A program made the position numbers and the translations under genes. 64,000 nt of DNA from Aulostomus chinensis (lineage: Eukaryota; Chordata; Actinopteri; Syngnathiformes; Aulostomidae), in contig JBBMOA010000014.1 of NCBI GenBank assembly GCA_037954235.1, positions 18,572,273 to 18,636,272 of the forward strand. Reading direction: 5' to 3'. Below the pieces are notes generated by a model. The model saw nothing but the letters and a program-made list of their open reading frames with translations. It did not search any database and had not been told where the DNA came from. Positions 39,241 to 52,900 of the stretch are shown here, piece after piece; the first letter of the stretch is position 1, and each line of letters starts with the position of its first letter.

Positions 39241-41284
39241 TTTTTTTTTTTTTTTTTTTTTACAATTTGTCATTTTGGCTTTGATCATGCGTCAAGCCAT
39301 ATAGAAAAGTTTTTGAAATTTGTTGGTAAAATTTATTTTATGAAACCTGAAAGTAACTATCATGCTCATGTACATATATCTGGGTTTATTCTAAAATGTT
39401 AAGGCATCAGAACTAATGCTTTAGATTTGTTTTTTGTTTTTTTTAATGCAATGCCAAGAAGTTTTGTTATTCCATAGCTTCCATAACATTGTCTTATGAA
39501 GCTCTGAATTGGGGGGGGGGGGGGGGGGGGGCGTTGGCTTCTGCCCAGCCAGGTCACATCCTGTGGAGACTAGCAAGCAGCAGTCCAGCAGTCCAGCCTG
39601 CTCTCCCATTGTTAGACCGGGACCAGAACACTGTCTACTTCTCTCAGCCATGGACTGTGTGAAAAATTCAGGGAGATAAATGTAAAAACACAGCCGACAT
39701 GTACCTTTTGTTCAGTTCCTTGGAGAGTAAACAGTGTTTTCAAGTGCCACGGGTCTTTATGAAGGGTCCAGTCAGGACCACCAGAGGGCAATGTGAGGCC
39801 CTTTATCTCTGTCATGAAAACACAGGCTGTTATGAGGAAATCCATGTGGTTCAGTGTATCTTATCTTCCCCAAAAAGGCCACCCTTATTCCGTATGCACA
39901 TTTATGAATCCTGTTCTTTTTATTTTGTTTTTTGGCTCATGCTCTTTTCTGACCCCACTGACCGGTCTCGTTTAACTAGAGCAACCACAAATGATCAAAG
40001 ACAGAAAAGGAAAAGGAGTACGAAAAGAGTGATCTCAGATCTGCTTTGTTTCAGTGGGCAAATGAGAAATCCAGACTCCAAGTGTGACGCGCTGTTGTGC
40101 AGTTTACTCTGGGTCACTCTCACACTAGCTCTTAAGACTGCTGATTAAGAGTACATTTGTGAAGAATTCCCTCATAGCTGTGGCTCTGGTTTCAAAATTG
40201 CGATAGCAGAGGACCTGCCAGATGTCCACTTGTGGTTCAGTAAATGGGTAGTAAAAGATTTCAGCTGCAGCTTAAAAGACTGAATTTAAATTTGAGGTGC
40301 GAAGAGTATTTTCGTAGATGTACATAATAATCATGTCATATAAACAACCCCCATACTGCTGAATTAATGGTTCCTTACACAAAACAAGGGATTTTTCTTT
40401 ATCCCAGTCAATTTCAGGATTACCTCACCTGCAAAGTATCCCAACTTTGGCCCCCTCAATCCTGAACCAGGTCATCTCAATTCAGGATCATTTATAGATC
40501 TCAAGATATGGATTTCACTTTCTCTTCACCCAGCCAACCTTTCTCGTCTGGTAGAAAATCTCTAAAATTATTATCACCTATTATCACTATTACAGAGTCT
40601 ACCACAATATTTTTTTTTCTTAATATCAGGCACAATATATTTCTTCTTGCCTTTGCTGTCCCTGATTGCTTTTGTTTTAGTATGAGTCTTGTTCCCTCGC
40701 ATGTTAATTGTTAACACCCCTGAAGCTGTGGAAAATTAATGATAATATGAGGAATAAATGTGTATTTCACATGTGCTGTGAGCATTTCCACTTGCCTGCA
40801 TAACCTTTTGACTGTTCAAACATCTGTCTCACCATGACGAACAAATTTGTATTTCTTAGCTTTGAGGGAGAGATTTGTTGTCCTCCTGGAATGTGCAAAA
40901 AATTGACCTCGGACATATTCCCTGGAAACCGTACAAAGACAAACGTGGGTAAATGTAACTATGTCTCTCCTTTCGCCAAATATCCAGCAGCTTCATTTCC
41001 TGTGCAACAAAGACTCCTTCATCCTCCAGGATTTGTGGCCCTCCCTCACCCCCCTGCAGGTCTTTGGTAAGGCCAGGGCGTCCTGTCTGCTACAGGCTGA
41101 TGTATGTGGTGTTGCTGAGGTAGATGCAGCTTTAAGGAAGGGACGTGCTACCGTGTACTCCTTAGATCCCTCCCTTTTAAGTAAACGTTCCTTTTTATGC
41201 CTTTGCACCAGCGGCAGTATCATTTCCAGTTGTTCCTCTTTCCCATTCTAGTGAACCCAATTTCTTGGAAATGGTTTGAAACCA

Positions 41285-41475
41285 GGGGTGGCATGGCTCA
41301 GTTCGAGTGGCCAGCTAGCAGCTGACAGGTCACTGGTTCGATCCTCACTTCCTTCGCTGACCATGTCAAAGTGTCCTTGAGCAAGATACTGAACCCTTAA
41401 TTGGCCCTGATGGCCCTGCAACAGACTAGCGACCCGTTCAGGGTGAACCCTGCCTCCCGCCAAATGTCATCTCAT
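41285..41475 (+). mobile_element. tRNA-derived SINE, head type B, truncated
   Basis: GGGTGGCATGGCTCAG start, a B box (CACTGGTTCGATCC near 41331), GACCATGTCAAAGTGTCCTTGAG, then GCCCTGCAACAGACTAGCGACCCGTTC. It ends in the CCTGCCTCCCGCC part without the GGATAAGCGG end. The same head is at 33647 and 60053. Confidence 0.78.
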
Positions 41476-41850
41476 CTATGGTCATAAAATATGGGTCACA
41501 ACCGAGAGAAAGAAGCTGACATGGGTTTCCTCAGAAGGGTAGCTCGTGTCTCCCTTTAGAATAAGGTGAGAATGTCAGTCAGTGAGGGACACGGAACACA
41601 TACGCTGCTCCTTTGCATCCACAGCAGCCAACTGAGCTGGTTCAGGCATCTTGTTAGGATTCCACCTGGTCACTTCCTTAAGGAGGTGTTCCAGCCAGGT
41701 CCAGCTGGGATGAGGATTTGGGGCAGACCAAGGACCAGGTGGAGGGACTATATCTTGACCCTCTCCTGGGATTGAGCTGATCAATGTGGCCAAGAAGAGA
41801 AGTTTGGGGTTTCCTGCTGGATCTGCCACTCCTGTGACCTGATTTCAGAT
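41476..41850 (+). mobile_element. Degenerate retroelement-derived sequence
   Basis: Directly follows the SINE. Its wording (CATCTTGTTAGGATTCCACC, AAGGAGGTGTTCCAGCC, GACCAAGGACCAGGTGGAG, then GCGCCTGAAGATGGATGG at the end) resembles a repeat common in fish genomes. That is memory of a pattern, not a search. No intact reading frame. Confidence 0.4.
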
Positions 41851-43800
41851 AAGCGCCTGAAGATGGATGGCTTGAGTCACGTATACAGCATCAATAACAT
41901 ATTCCAAAATCAAATGTGGAATGATTGCAATCGGGAACAAATAAAAACAATTCACACAGGAAGTTAAGTTATTGTAAAATTATATTAACAAGCAATCTTT
42001 CCTCAATTTGAAATAAAAAAATATAAGCAAATAAAGGCAACATAGGACAGACGTTTATAATGCATAATGTTCACAGGAAAAAAAAAATTCTCATCACATT
42101 TACAAGACTGCTGCTAAGTTTATAATGATGCCTACTAGAATCAGTTTAGAAAGCTTTGACTAGCTCTGGATAATTGGGGCAATATATGTAGTCAAAGATT
42201 GTATCAAAATATTTAAAAAAAAAAGTGTGGCTGGGCACGAGGAAGGCGGGGCAAAGGGGACGACCAGTGATAAATGAGGGAAGTATGAACAACCAATATG
42301 CATGAGAGATTAAACATGGGCAGCTCATTCATAGCCATGTCAACGTAACTGAACTGGAAAGAACACAGAAGGCTACGATGATGAAGAGCACAGAGTGTTA
42401 AGCACAAGCAGGTAAAGAGATATACACCACATCTTAAAGCAGGTGTCCACATAGAGCAGCACTAGGTAGTATGTTGTACACAGATTCTCATCATTCATGC
42501 ATTCACTTCTTATGCTTGAGTCTGGTTTCCCTTGAGCACACCAGCAGTCCAGCTGTTCAAATGAAAACAGTCGAGTGCTGCCTCGGCAAGAAGAGACCGA
42601 CGCCGATTGAATGAGATTAATCTGACATAGTAAGAACCATCTGAGCACTTACATACTTCGAAAGGTCATCACAATAAAAGCTGTTTTCTTTCACATCTTT
42701 TCCTCTTAAAACCTCTTCAAATAGAGGGGTGGGCATTGGGAATAATATTACATCATCAGGTGGCTTTTCAACGCAGGAACCCGCCAGCTCTCACCAAAAA
42801 AAGGACATTTAAAGGAACGGCCTCCACGTGACCCTTTTGTTTTCCACTGCAGTGAGAACTCAGAAGTTGAAGGATCACAATGTGAATTCTGCCAAATAGC
42901 AACGACAACTAAGAAATGGAACACAACAGAAACGCAGAAACTAGAGATACACCAATCCTCATTTTTACACCAATCCTCATTTTTTTGGTCAGGTCTGATT
43001 CCAGTACACATCCTCCGATACAGATACCGATTCCAATGCTAGAGCTTATTTTCTTGATGATTAATGTCCTTGTGTTTCTTGTTACATTGTGAGGCTCTAA
43101 TAAACCACATAGCAATTCTTATCAAAAAGAGCAAAAAAAAAAAATTGCAAATGCAAATGCATAAATTCAAATGTATTCCAAAGCAACAGATTTTGACTGT
43201 ACATGTGGAACACTGATGCAACTGGTTGTGTTCACAATCCAGCTCAGCTGTGGAATGGAATCTGGTCGGTACGAGGATAAGTACCACATTGCAATGTTCG
43301 ATCCCTGAATGACGTCGGTATTGGAACCTAAATCTGATATTCCAAAACTGAAATCCCATCTCCAGCAGCAACCACCGCATCGCTCCTGGTCGATCTGGTC
43401 ATTGCTTTGGCATGCTCTGAACTTACGGTTCAAAATACTTTGCCATTGGAAGTCTCAGACCAATCTCTCAATCAACTGTCGAGCCAAACAGAGTTCCAGG
43501 GTCATTCAGAGGTACCTACCCCAGAGGTGTTAAAGAGATCCAACACAGGTGGTTCTTGCCATTGAAGGAGAGCCCTGGTTTCTGTGGCTCAAAACTGCAG
43601 TACCTCCGGTAGCTAGTTCTTAATGACCTTGAACTACAGGGCTTGATGCTGACTGGTCCAGCCCAGTAGAGACGATGGAGCATCAACTGCCGTGTAAACT
43701 CAGAGAGCACCACAATCACAACAACCAGGTATCAGTGGAGGGAATGAACTGCTGTATTGCAGTTTGTCGTGTTCCACTTTTTTCTCTTTTCTTTGCTCGT

Positions 43801-43806
43801 TTTATT
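43801..43806 (-). other. Candidate ssbp3 poly(A) signal
   Basis: TTTATT on the plus strand (AATAAA in the ssbp3 direction), about 710 bases after the stop codon. It is the only canonical hexamer I found between the stop and this point; a longer 3' UTR is possible. Confidence 0.45.
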
Positions 43807-44517
43807 TGATGTTGGGATTGACGGAATAAAAAAACAACAACATCTGACTTTGCACTACAATGGAAACACAAAACGTTGAGGGTCAATTAGGGGGGCAGTA
43901 CGTGTAAACCTTTGTGTCACCTGGTGAGAGTCCAGTGGTCCTGCGACTGAAAAAGCCTATTCATAAGGTGGCAAGAGTAAAAGGCAAAAGTCTGAGTCCT
44001 ATGTCAGCTAACTGTTGCGACATGGTATGTATGACAGTAAGTAAAATGACAAGACAAAGATTTTCCAACCTCAAAATGCATATGTACACTCTCCAGTGTT
44101 TTAAATGACAAAAGCGGAGACATTTCCTGCACATCTTGCACCACAAAGCAATAATTAAAAAGTACAAGAGGTAAACTTCAACCATTTTTTTTCTCTTTGC
44201 TCTAGGGTTAAGGAGGTTGAATGGGCAATATGGGGGTTCTCCGAAGAACATAAAACGTGTCATGTATGCATTTCAGTAGCTGGTTTTGTCAAACTTGGGG
44301 TGTTGATAAATTGTCCTTCATTTTGAGCAAGGAGCATTATTCGCCAGCCATTTTTTTTTCTCCGATCAGCATTCTGATGTTAGTTGGAACCAAAATGGTG
44401 CCTGTCCCTGATTCTATGCTGATGTATTTGGCCGTGTCCTATAGTGAGTTCAAATCCTCGGAATGATGGCAAATCATGTTGGTTGGGATGGAGGGGGTGT
44501 GTGTGTGTGGGGGAGGG
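43807..44517 (-). other. Probable ssbp3 3' UTR
   Basis: Sequence between the ssbp3 stop codon and the first AATAAA. No reading frame of note. A GT-rich patch lies at 44497-44509. Confidence 0.5.
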
Positions 44518-44547
44518 TCACACACTCATCGTCATGGTTGGAGAGTA
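44518..44547 (-). CDS. ssbp3: ssbp3 exon 18 (coding part) and stop
   Basis: Residues 375-383, YSPTMTMSV, then TGA at 44520-44518. Acceptor CTGCAG ends at 44548. The C-terminus is the invariant SSBP family ending. Confidence 0.95.
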   Translation of the reverse strand, partial: YSPTMTMSV

Positions 44548-46883
44548 CTGCAGAGGCACAAACACGAGGTCGTTAAAACACACTTGAGCACATATTTTCC
44601 TTATTTACTGTTGTGCCTTTCCTTCGTGGTAAACAGCGCTCTACCTTTAGCTTCGCCAGTCACACCGACACCAACAATCCTGTGATAATGGTTTAAGTAA
44701 GGAGGTGACCAGAGGGGAGGACTTACGTTCTCGCTCTGAAAGGAGTGGAGGAAGTTTCCACTCAGCTCCCCGTCATCCCTCGGGGTTCCAGGAGGATTGC
44801 TAATGCCACTTAAATTGTTTGGGGAATTCTAAGAATTAAGAGTGTCCAAGGTTTAGTTTTCAAGTCTAAACATTTCACTATTAAGACAAATTTTGCCTGG
44901 TTACAGTATTTACCTTGTTCATTCCATCCATGTCGCCAGAGCCTAAAAATGAAACATGAATATTCATCAACATATTCAAATGGACAAATTAAACTGGAAA
45001 ATCTGTTCTAGAGCAAGAACATGACCTCAAACATATATGTGAGGTGTTAAAATGTGCATCATCATAGGTGGTGTTACCTAGTGACCCATTCATGTGGTGT
45101 GGTTCCATCCCAGCCATGGCTCCCAGGGGTCCATCAGAGCCAGGGCCCATGGGGAACTGGAAGGGAAACAAGATGGTATGCAAACATAAAGAGCTAGAAG
45201 ATAACTGGAAAACAACCAGAATTAAACACTGTGACAAATGCTGTATAACAAATGCTGTATATGTGCTTTATTTAACTAAATATCTGAGTATTTTATGCCG
45301 GAGGTGGGGGATTGAGTGGAAGAGGGAACTTACATTATTCCGGTTGCCAGGTCCAGTGTTGATCATGGTGTACAAATTGTCACCAGAGTTGTTTGAGTCT
45401 GGAAAAAGTGCAATTATTCATTACTGTTAGTTAAAAGCGCATTAAAATTGATGGCAAGTAGCTTAGGCTGCTGCCCCTGTGACCCGACCCCGGATAAGCA
45501 GAAGAAAATGGATAGATGGTGAGGCAAGTACTCACCTGCAGGGCTGGGCATAATGGGAGTTCCTGGGGGTCCTCCTCCTCCAGATGCTCCCTTCAAAGAA
45601 GATTACAAATTTACATGTCAAGGCTGTTAGAGGTGTTGTTTGAGTTTAAATGTATAAACTATGTATGAAGCTCTCACCCCATATGCACCGGGGGATGGTG
45701 ATGAGTAAGGCATCTGAAACCAAAAACACAAACATTACAGACCAGAAATGGGAGGACAAACCATTTCTATACCTCAAAATGTTATTATTCATTATTTGAT
45801 CATCTTAATACCATTATGGATGTCTGTGGAAACCGTGACACATGATACTACAATTATATCCCAGACTGGAACCTCTGAACACATTAGAACTCTACAACTC
45901 TCGGAGGACATCCGACTGCAATCTGAACCTGCACTAGTCTGGTTTAACATATGCGTGTATTCGTACTCACAGAGTTGGCATTGTTGGGATTAGGCCATGG
46001 TCGACCAGTCCCTGGGCCCCTAAATGATAAAACCCATATAAACCTCAGTACGTTTTTGCATTTAGGTTGAAAGTCCAGTATGAGATTGCATATACAAATA
46101 AAGCGAAGGCTCACATGTTCACTCCCGGCATGCCAGGACCCATGGTGTTGTGTGGAGGCCTCATCCCACCACCAAAATTCTGCAAAGGGAGTGCAACATT
46201 ATTAAAATACTATTTAAAAAAAAAGAAGAAAGTATCTAACCCATAGGATACACTAATAGCAGAAAATTCCATGCAAACCACAAAGGGCAAGCCTGACGGT
46301 GCCATTAGTTCAGAAAATGTTGATATGAAATTTAAAAGAACCTATTACAAATATAACAGCGACATACAAGCGACCTGTACTAGTATTATATATTGTCAAA
46401 GCCTACCTGAGGGCCGGGCCCCATAGGTCCCATGCCTCGAGGGCCACTCATTCTCTGCATTGGCCCTAGGTTAGGATGGCCTGTTAAGTACAAAGACAGA
46501 ATAGATGAAGAGGGAAGCCTATATATAAAATATACATGACAGATGTGCTATTACAGTGCTGTTTCACACCTTGTGGTCGTGTGGGGTCCATATTAGGCAA
46601 CATGGGATGAGGGCCTGGCCCTCCGCCTGGTGGCTACAGGGATAAAACACAAGGACAAAATGAAGCTGCCATTTTTAATATACATTATATTTTTTAATCA
46701 ATCTGTCGCACCAGGAAATTTCTAGTTTTTCATTCAGAAAATTGAGATGAGAACAAAAATATTTATCTGTTTCTGTGATGTGCTGAATATTCATCAATGG
46801 AAGGACTTAAATAGGGTTTTCATTAGGTAGTAGTTTTGGGTTTTCAACTCAGCAAGATTCTTGAGGGATTGATAAGTGGTGTG

Positions 46884-46931
<48 letters not shown>

Positions 46932-49900
46932 CTACCTGGTTGCCCATCCTGATAGGGGGACCTCTTGGGCCTCCGGCAAAGCGAGGCGACATGAAAGACT
47001 ATGACACAAAGAAACTGCTGCATGAGTTTGCAATTCAACAAAACTTACTAACACACGTCTCAAACTGTAGTACTACTATCATTTCTCGACTGCTCATTAT
47101 GACACTACCAAAAGCAGCAGAAAGCATTAAGCTGAGACGAATGCCAAAGCGTGAAGCATCAGCACTGAGAACCAGCGTTCCCGAATGACTGCAGACAGCA
47201 AAACAGAGAAGAAGAGGGAGAAAGAGGGCGAGGGAGAATTACCTGACTGTGTGGTCCCATCATACTGTTAGGGGGAGGAGGCTGAGGGTGAGGAGAGCCC
47301 TGGGGACCAGGAGGACCCTGCGGCATTGCACAAAATGAAGAGGCAAGGAGAAAGATGGAGAAAGGGGGGTATGAAATGATGACAGTGAGACCAAATGAGA
47401 AAGAAGTGATAGAAGGGGCAGAGAGAGAGAGAAAGAGAGAGAGAGAAGCAGGGTTACTGCAGGCCAGAGGACAGTTGGAGTGCGCAAACTAAAGTGTGGC
47501 ACAAAATAATGTACAAACAAAATGAGGTGCTGCTCTTTCATGTAACAAACACAGTAAAAGAGAAATTGAGCAGAGAAGAGCAAGCAAATGCCTTAGACTT
47601 GAATGAGAGAAAGAAGACAGAGATATGGAAAGGATGTGGGCTCTTTAGCCTGTCAATCAAGACATTAAGAAGCCTGCTGCATGCAGCATGTTATCAGTGC
47701 TAATTTCCCTGAATTACCAGCATCAATTAAGCACTATGCAATTAGCGTTATAACAACACTAAACACTGGCACTGTGTAGCTAATGTTGCTGATCTGACAG
47801 AGAGTGAGGGGTCTGATTGAGCCGCCTCTGATTGATTCTGGTATGGAAAGTGTGTGTCTGTGCTGATATATCAATGTCAAATCGTGTTTCCTGGTATTGA
47901 CATGATCACATTATGACTCATGGCTCTGTGGTCTCTAGATCATAATAAGCTGGTGGATTTCAAGTGAATAGTTTAGGGGAAGGAAGAAAAACACTGCAAC
48001 TGCACAGCACCTCTTAAGAGTCAGTTCCACACAGTTGCCAGGCAAGAGTTCATCTTCATGAGATATTGATTAATAGTAGGTGCTGCACCTTTTGATTTCT
48101 CCATTAGGGAAATGGCAAGGCCACACATGGCTGTTTACAGCACTGGAGAGGCTGGGGCATAAAGAATATCTATGATGTTTACTTCAAGTTCACCAAGCAG
48201 AGTGAAGAAAAGCAAAAGCACTGCAGATGCTGCAGTTACCCCACACTGCAAGGAAAAAAAAGATACCATTTGGAAAAAAACTGATGCCAACAAGGTACAG
48301 CTGGCAGAATGATCAATACATTCATTAATTTGTCTCTCCACAGGAAATTTAATGTCTTTAATTGTTGAAGTGAATTAGCCAGTGAAAACACTTAGTGCGC
48401 TGTCGGCTCCAGTATTCCTAACAGTAACACATGGTGTCCGTGTGCTGATAAACTGACCTGGAAAAAGCCAGGCGGCATGGGTCCTCCTGGCATGCCATCG
48501 CCAGGGGGCATGCCTCCCATCACAGGACTGGGGGCTGCTGCTGCGCTCTGACAAAACGTGACAGAACACAGACATTATAACCCAGCCATCACTGTGGAGC
48601 TCAACATAATCAGTCTCACTGCTCACACACACATCTGTTTTATTAGTCATTAACCAATTCTGTTGCACATACGACTCTTTTTCACACTTCATTGAGTCCC
48701 ACTTTGGCCCAGTTTTTACACTACAGAAGGTAAGTGGGCAATCCCACTGACAGTGACTCTCATTGGCTGTTGTAGACTGTTGACATGACATCAAAGGTGT
48801 CCACTGGAAGGTCAAGAGTGTGGCCACCACTATGATACAAAATGCTCGCGAGCAAACGGAGTACGGACAAAATGCACATGTTTGACGGCTAATTTTAAAT
48901 TAAACACCTGTCATGTGTGTTCATAAATTAAATTATTTGTTTTGGGCCAACTATAGGCTTCTTAGGTGAGTTTCAACCATTTGTCAATTGTCTGAAACAG
49001 GAATTGATTGTACTGGCTGTTGCGATTGCATCTTCAGATAGTTTGCATAAATCAAATCACAGGAATCTTAGCTTGCCAACAATATATCACAGGTATCAGT
49101 TGCGATGCAATGTACACAACTGATGTTGATGGCCTGCAGACATACATAAATCCAATGGTTTATTATTCAGAAATACCCATATTGCAGTCTCAAAGCCCTC
49201 AAAAAAACGAACCACATAGAAGCACCTTTGAGATACTGACTGCAGTTTTGGATGGACACATGTTCTGCAGGTCTTTGTGCATCTGACTCCTCTATGCCTG
49301 ACTTGAAAGGATGCTACTTGGTGAATGAGTATTTTCTTAATTGTATTTACCTAATGCCCATGTAAAAAAAAAATCCCACAAAAACACACACGCGCACGCA
49401 CGCACACACACACAAAATACGTGGGCATTATTGGGGTCCTTATCAGAGAATCTGTTGATCCAGTACCCAGATAAGCATCAGAGGGGTTCACTGAGTTAGT
49501 GGCTCCAAAGTGCTGGTACACAGCAGGGGCACACCGGACCAATTTCCTGCTCCAACCACAGCCCTAATTCACTAATGCGCCATTTGCTTCGGTCACACGC
49601 TCCTAATTGACTGAGTTTTTCTTCCCTGAAGCCGAGGGAATATGAGAAGGGCTAATGTCTTCAAAGCTGTGGTGTTTAGCTTCCAAAGATCACCTACGAA
49701 ACAAGAGATGCTCCCTTCAGTCCCATTTTGTTAATGCAAAGCTCATTTGTGTTACAGTGTAGATGTACACGGACAGGAATGATGACTACAAGGCTGGATG
49801 TACAAAACACCCACTATCAAATACACAAATACTCCTCATCTCCGTCTGGAGCCCTCCAGCACAGACATCACTGGTCAATAGCCAACACACTCCCTGGTAT

Positions 49901-52900
49901 CGACCGCACCTTCCCTAATTATATCTACTCAGGCTGCCACTGTGAAATACCTCAGCAGGGAGAGAAGTGAGGCCAGAAAGAGAAGTCAGGTCTCACCCCT
50001 GGGACACCAACACAGAGACACCATCTTTGCATGGTGGTGTAGAAAAATCAGCAAGATGCCAGAAGTAGATCCACACAGAGAAATCCCGAAAACATGCTTA
50101 GTCTAGGTTTAATTGAAATAATCTATAGATCTGAAAGAGGTTCAGGAGCCTGCCAAATGTTGCTGCACATTTAGAAATTTGCATTAGAGTCACAACTTCC
50201 ACAACATCAGAGGTTGTATTTCGACTTGCTCATTATCTATCCTGACAGGATCTTAAATATTCGGTCATAATCCATTCTTAGTTGCAATTCTAAATTTAAT
50301 AGCATCATCAATCAAATCAATTGTCAGGCTTTTTGAAGAACCAGCTATCGTGATGTTTTGCAACTATGTAGCAATATGGCCTCCCAATGAGATGACTAAA
50401 GAGAAACAGGGTCATGCACACGAGATCAAATAAAATACGAGACAGTAGGTCACCAATATGAACACTCACCACCAAATTGGAGGGGGTGGGGGGGATGGGG
50501 TGTACTATAGATGGTCTACACTTGGTTATTTACTGTGTGACTCCATGGCAGCTCGGCCTCAGTGTTTAAAATATCAGTTGGCCGTCAGATTTTTCAGTCA
50601 TTGTTCAAGCAAATTCCTGAAAATATTCAGTAAACACAACCCCAAGTATAACTTTTAGCTATGTGTCACTTCCTTAACCCCTTCATACACAGGGACTCAC
50701 ATTCTCCCAGTGAATGGAGGCAGCTCTCCAATTCAATATACGTATATTACTCCATGCCTGTTGTGAAATCACAGCAAATCTCTCATTCGTCCCCATAGCT
50801 TACTTTATTCTTAACTACTTTACATATTCAGTGTTGATGAAGTACAGAGGTACTTAAACTGTAGTTACTGTGTAGAACTGCAATAAAAAAAAAATGCCTC
50901 TGAAATAAAATCAGGTTGCATATGTCAAATAAAAACTGCAGTGAAGGAGGTTTTTATTCTCGTTCAGTAACAGTACACCTAAACTGCAGTAACTTCTCTT
51001 CCCAGCATCTCAGTGTGTATTTGGCCTTGTTGCTTTTACATCTAATATAGACAACAAGAAAATAAACATACTCTTTTTTTTTTAAACAAACAAAAAAAAT
51101 CCTGTAATGAAATACAAAATAAGGGAGGCACAGTGGTCAGCACTGTGGCCTCACAGCAAGAAGGTTCCGGGTTCGAGTCCCGGCTCGGGCACAGGATCTT
51201 TCTGTGTGGAGTTTGCATGTTCTCCCTGTGCCTGTGTGGGTTCTCTCTGGTACTCCAGCTTCCTCCCACAGTCCAAAGACATCAAGAGGGGACGAGGCTG
51301 ATTGATACTCTAAATTGACCGTAGGTGTGACTGTGAGTGTGAATGGTTGTCTGTCTCTATGTGTTGGCCCTGCGATGGACTGGTGACCCGTCCAGGGTGA
51401 ACCCTGCCTCTCGCCCAAAGTCAGGTGTGATAGGCTCCACTCCCCATGACCCTGAACGGATAAGCAGTGTAGAAAATGGATGGATGGATGGAAATACAAA
51501 ATAAACAGCATGGGTGAATTAATCTAACCTAACCCTATCCAACAGCTGGCTGGCTCAAATAAATCAATGCATGGCTTTTACTGACAACTTAGGTCAAATA
51601 TTTCCTTCATCAGCCCAAACAACGCATGGTTTGGCCCATTGCACCAGGTAATTGTCACTGTCACCTCATGTCGCTGGAGCTTTACAGGTCAGCCATAATA
51701 TAGGACCAATACACCATCGGAACGGAATAAAATAAAGAGGAAAGGATGGTTAACACATTATGTTACGTTTTCCTAAGGATGGTTTTTATCATTTTAGGTA
51801 GCACCACATAGGGCTGAGTAATTAATTGAAGTTCAATCATAATTTCAGCTGCCAATGATCACAAAAACAAGATAATTGAAGTGATCATTATGTCTCTTGC
51901 CGCAGAGCACTGCATTCTGTCTGGTGATGTAAATGCACAGCCCCATCTCAGCCATCAGTGCACTCCAGCATTCCTCTGTTGCCCGGAAAACAGTTTCAGT
52001 TTGGGCTGGTGTTTAGAAGGAGGAGGGAGACACAATGACAATGTGCTTGTGAAAAGACAGCAGACATGCAACGCTGATTCTGACTTCTGAAAACACTTCT
52101 GAACCGACTGAAATAGTGCGCTTCATGCTTGTAACTGCACTCCAAAGCAATACAGAGAGCGGACAAGAAGAGCATCACAGTCTGAACGTGATGGGAGCTG
52201 TGGGGTTTGTTTAAATACTGGAGAAAAATAAGTTTCCTGTGACCACTTCCTTGATGATCATGTAAATAAAGCCCATTATATTTTAATTATCAAGAGCATG
52301 ATGTATGTATGCATGTATATATGTATATATACACACATATATACATACACACACACATATACATACATACACACACACACACACGCATATATACATATAT
52401 ACACATATATACGCATAAACACATATATAAATATATACACATATATCGGATATACATAATACGCATATACGCATAAACACATATATAAATATATACACAT
52501 ATATCGGATATACATAATACGCATATACGCATGTATATATGTATATGCACATTCATGTACACATATGTGTACGTATGCGCATGTACATGTACGCATACGT
52601 ATGCCGTTATACATGTACGCATACGTATGCCGTTATACATGTACGCAAACGTGTACGTATGCGCATGTACATGTACGCATACGTGTGCGCATGTACATGT
52701 ACGCATACGTGTCCGCATGTACATGTACGCATACGTGTACGTATGCGCATGTACATGTACGCATACGTGTACGTATGCGCATGTACATGTACGCATACGT
52801 GTACGTATGCGCATGTACATGTACGCATACGTGTACGTATGCGCATGTACATGTACGCATACGTGTACTAATGCGCATGTACATGTACGCATACGTGTAC

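Larger units (their letters stand above)
37113..43800. other. Intergenic region between the 3' ends of dio1 and ssbp3
   Basis: About 6.7 kb of tail-to-tail spacer. It contains C10 at 37287-37299, (CA)n at 37909-37935, a Rex1/CR1-like LINE remnant (38300-39240) ending in a T run, G21 at 39511-39531, a SINE plus degenerate retroelement sequence at 41285-41850, and a tandem duplication at 42951-42981. A stretch at 43250-43740 is open on the minus strand but not recognised. No conserved gene was found. Confidence 0.6.

Noticed and set aside
38793..39284. 163-residue plus-strand open frame as a novel gene
   Set aside because: It is mostly a shifted-frame reading of the degenerate reverse transcriptase.
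43516..43719. Minus-strand open frame downstream of ssbp3
   Set aside because: No recognisable domain, no promoter or splice context, beyond the likely poly(A) signal.
51123..51195. Functional tRNA gene
   Set aside because: Only the A and B boxes are tRNA-like; no cloverleaf or anticodon arm can be formed, and it continues into a SINE body and tail.
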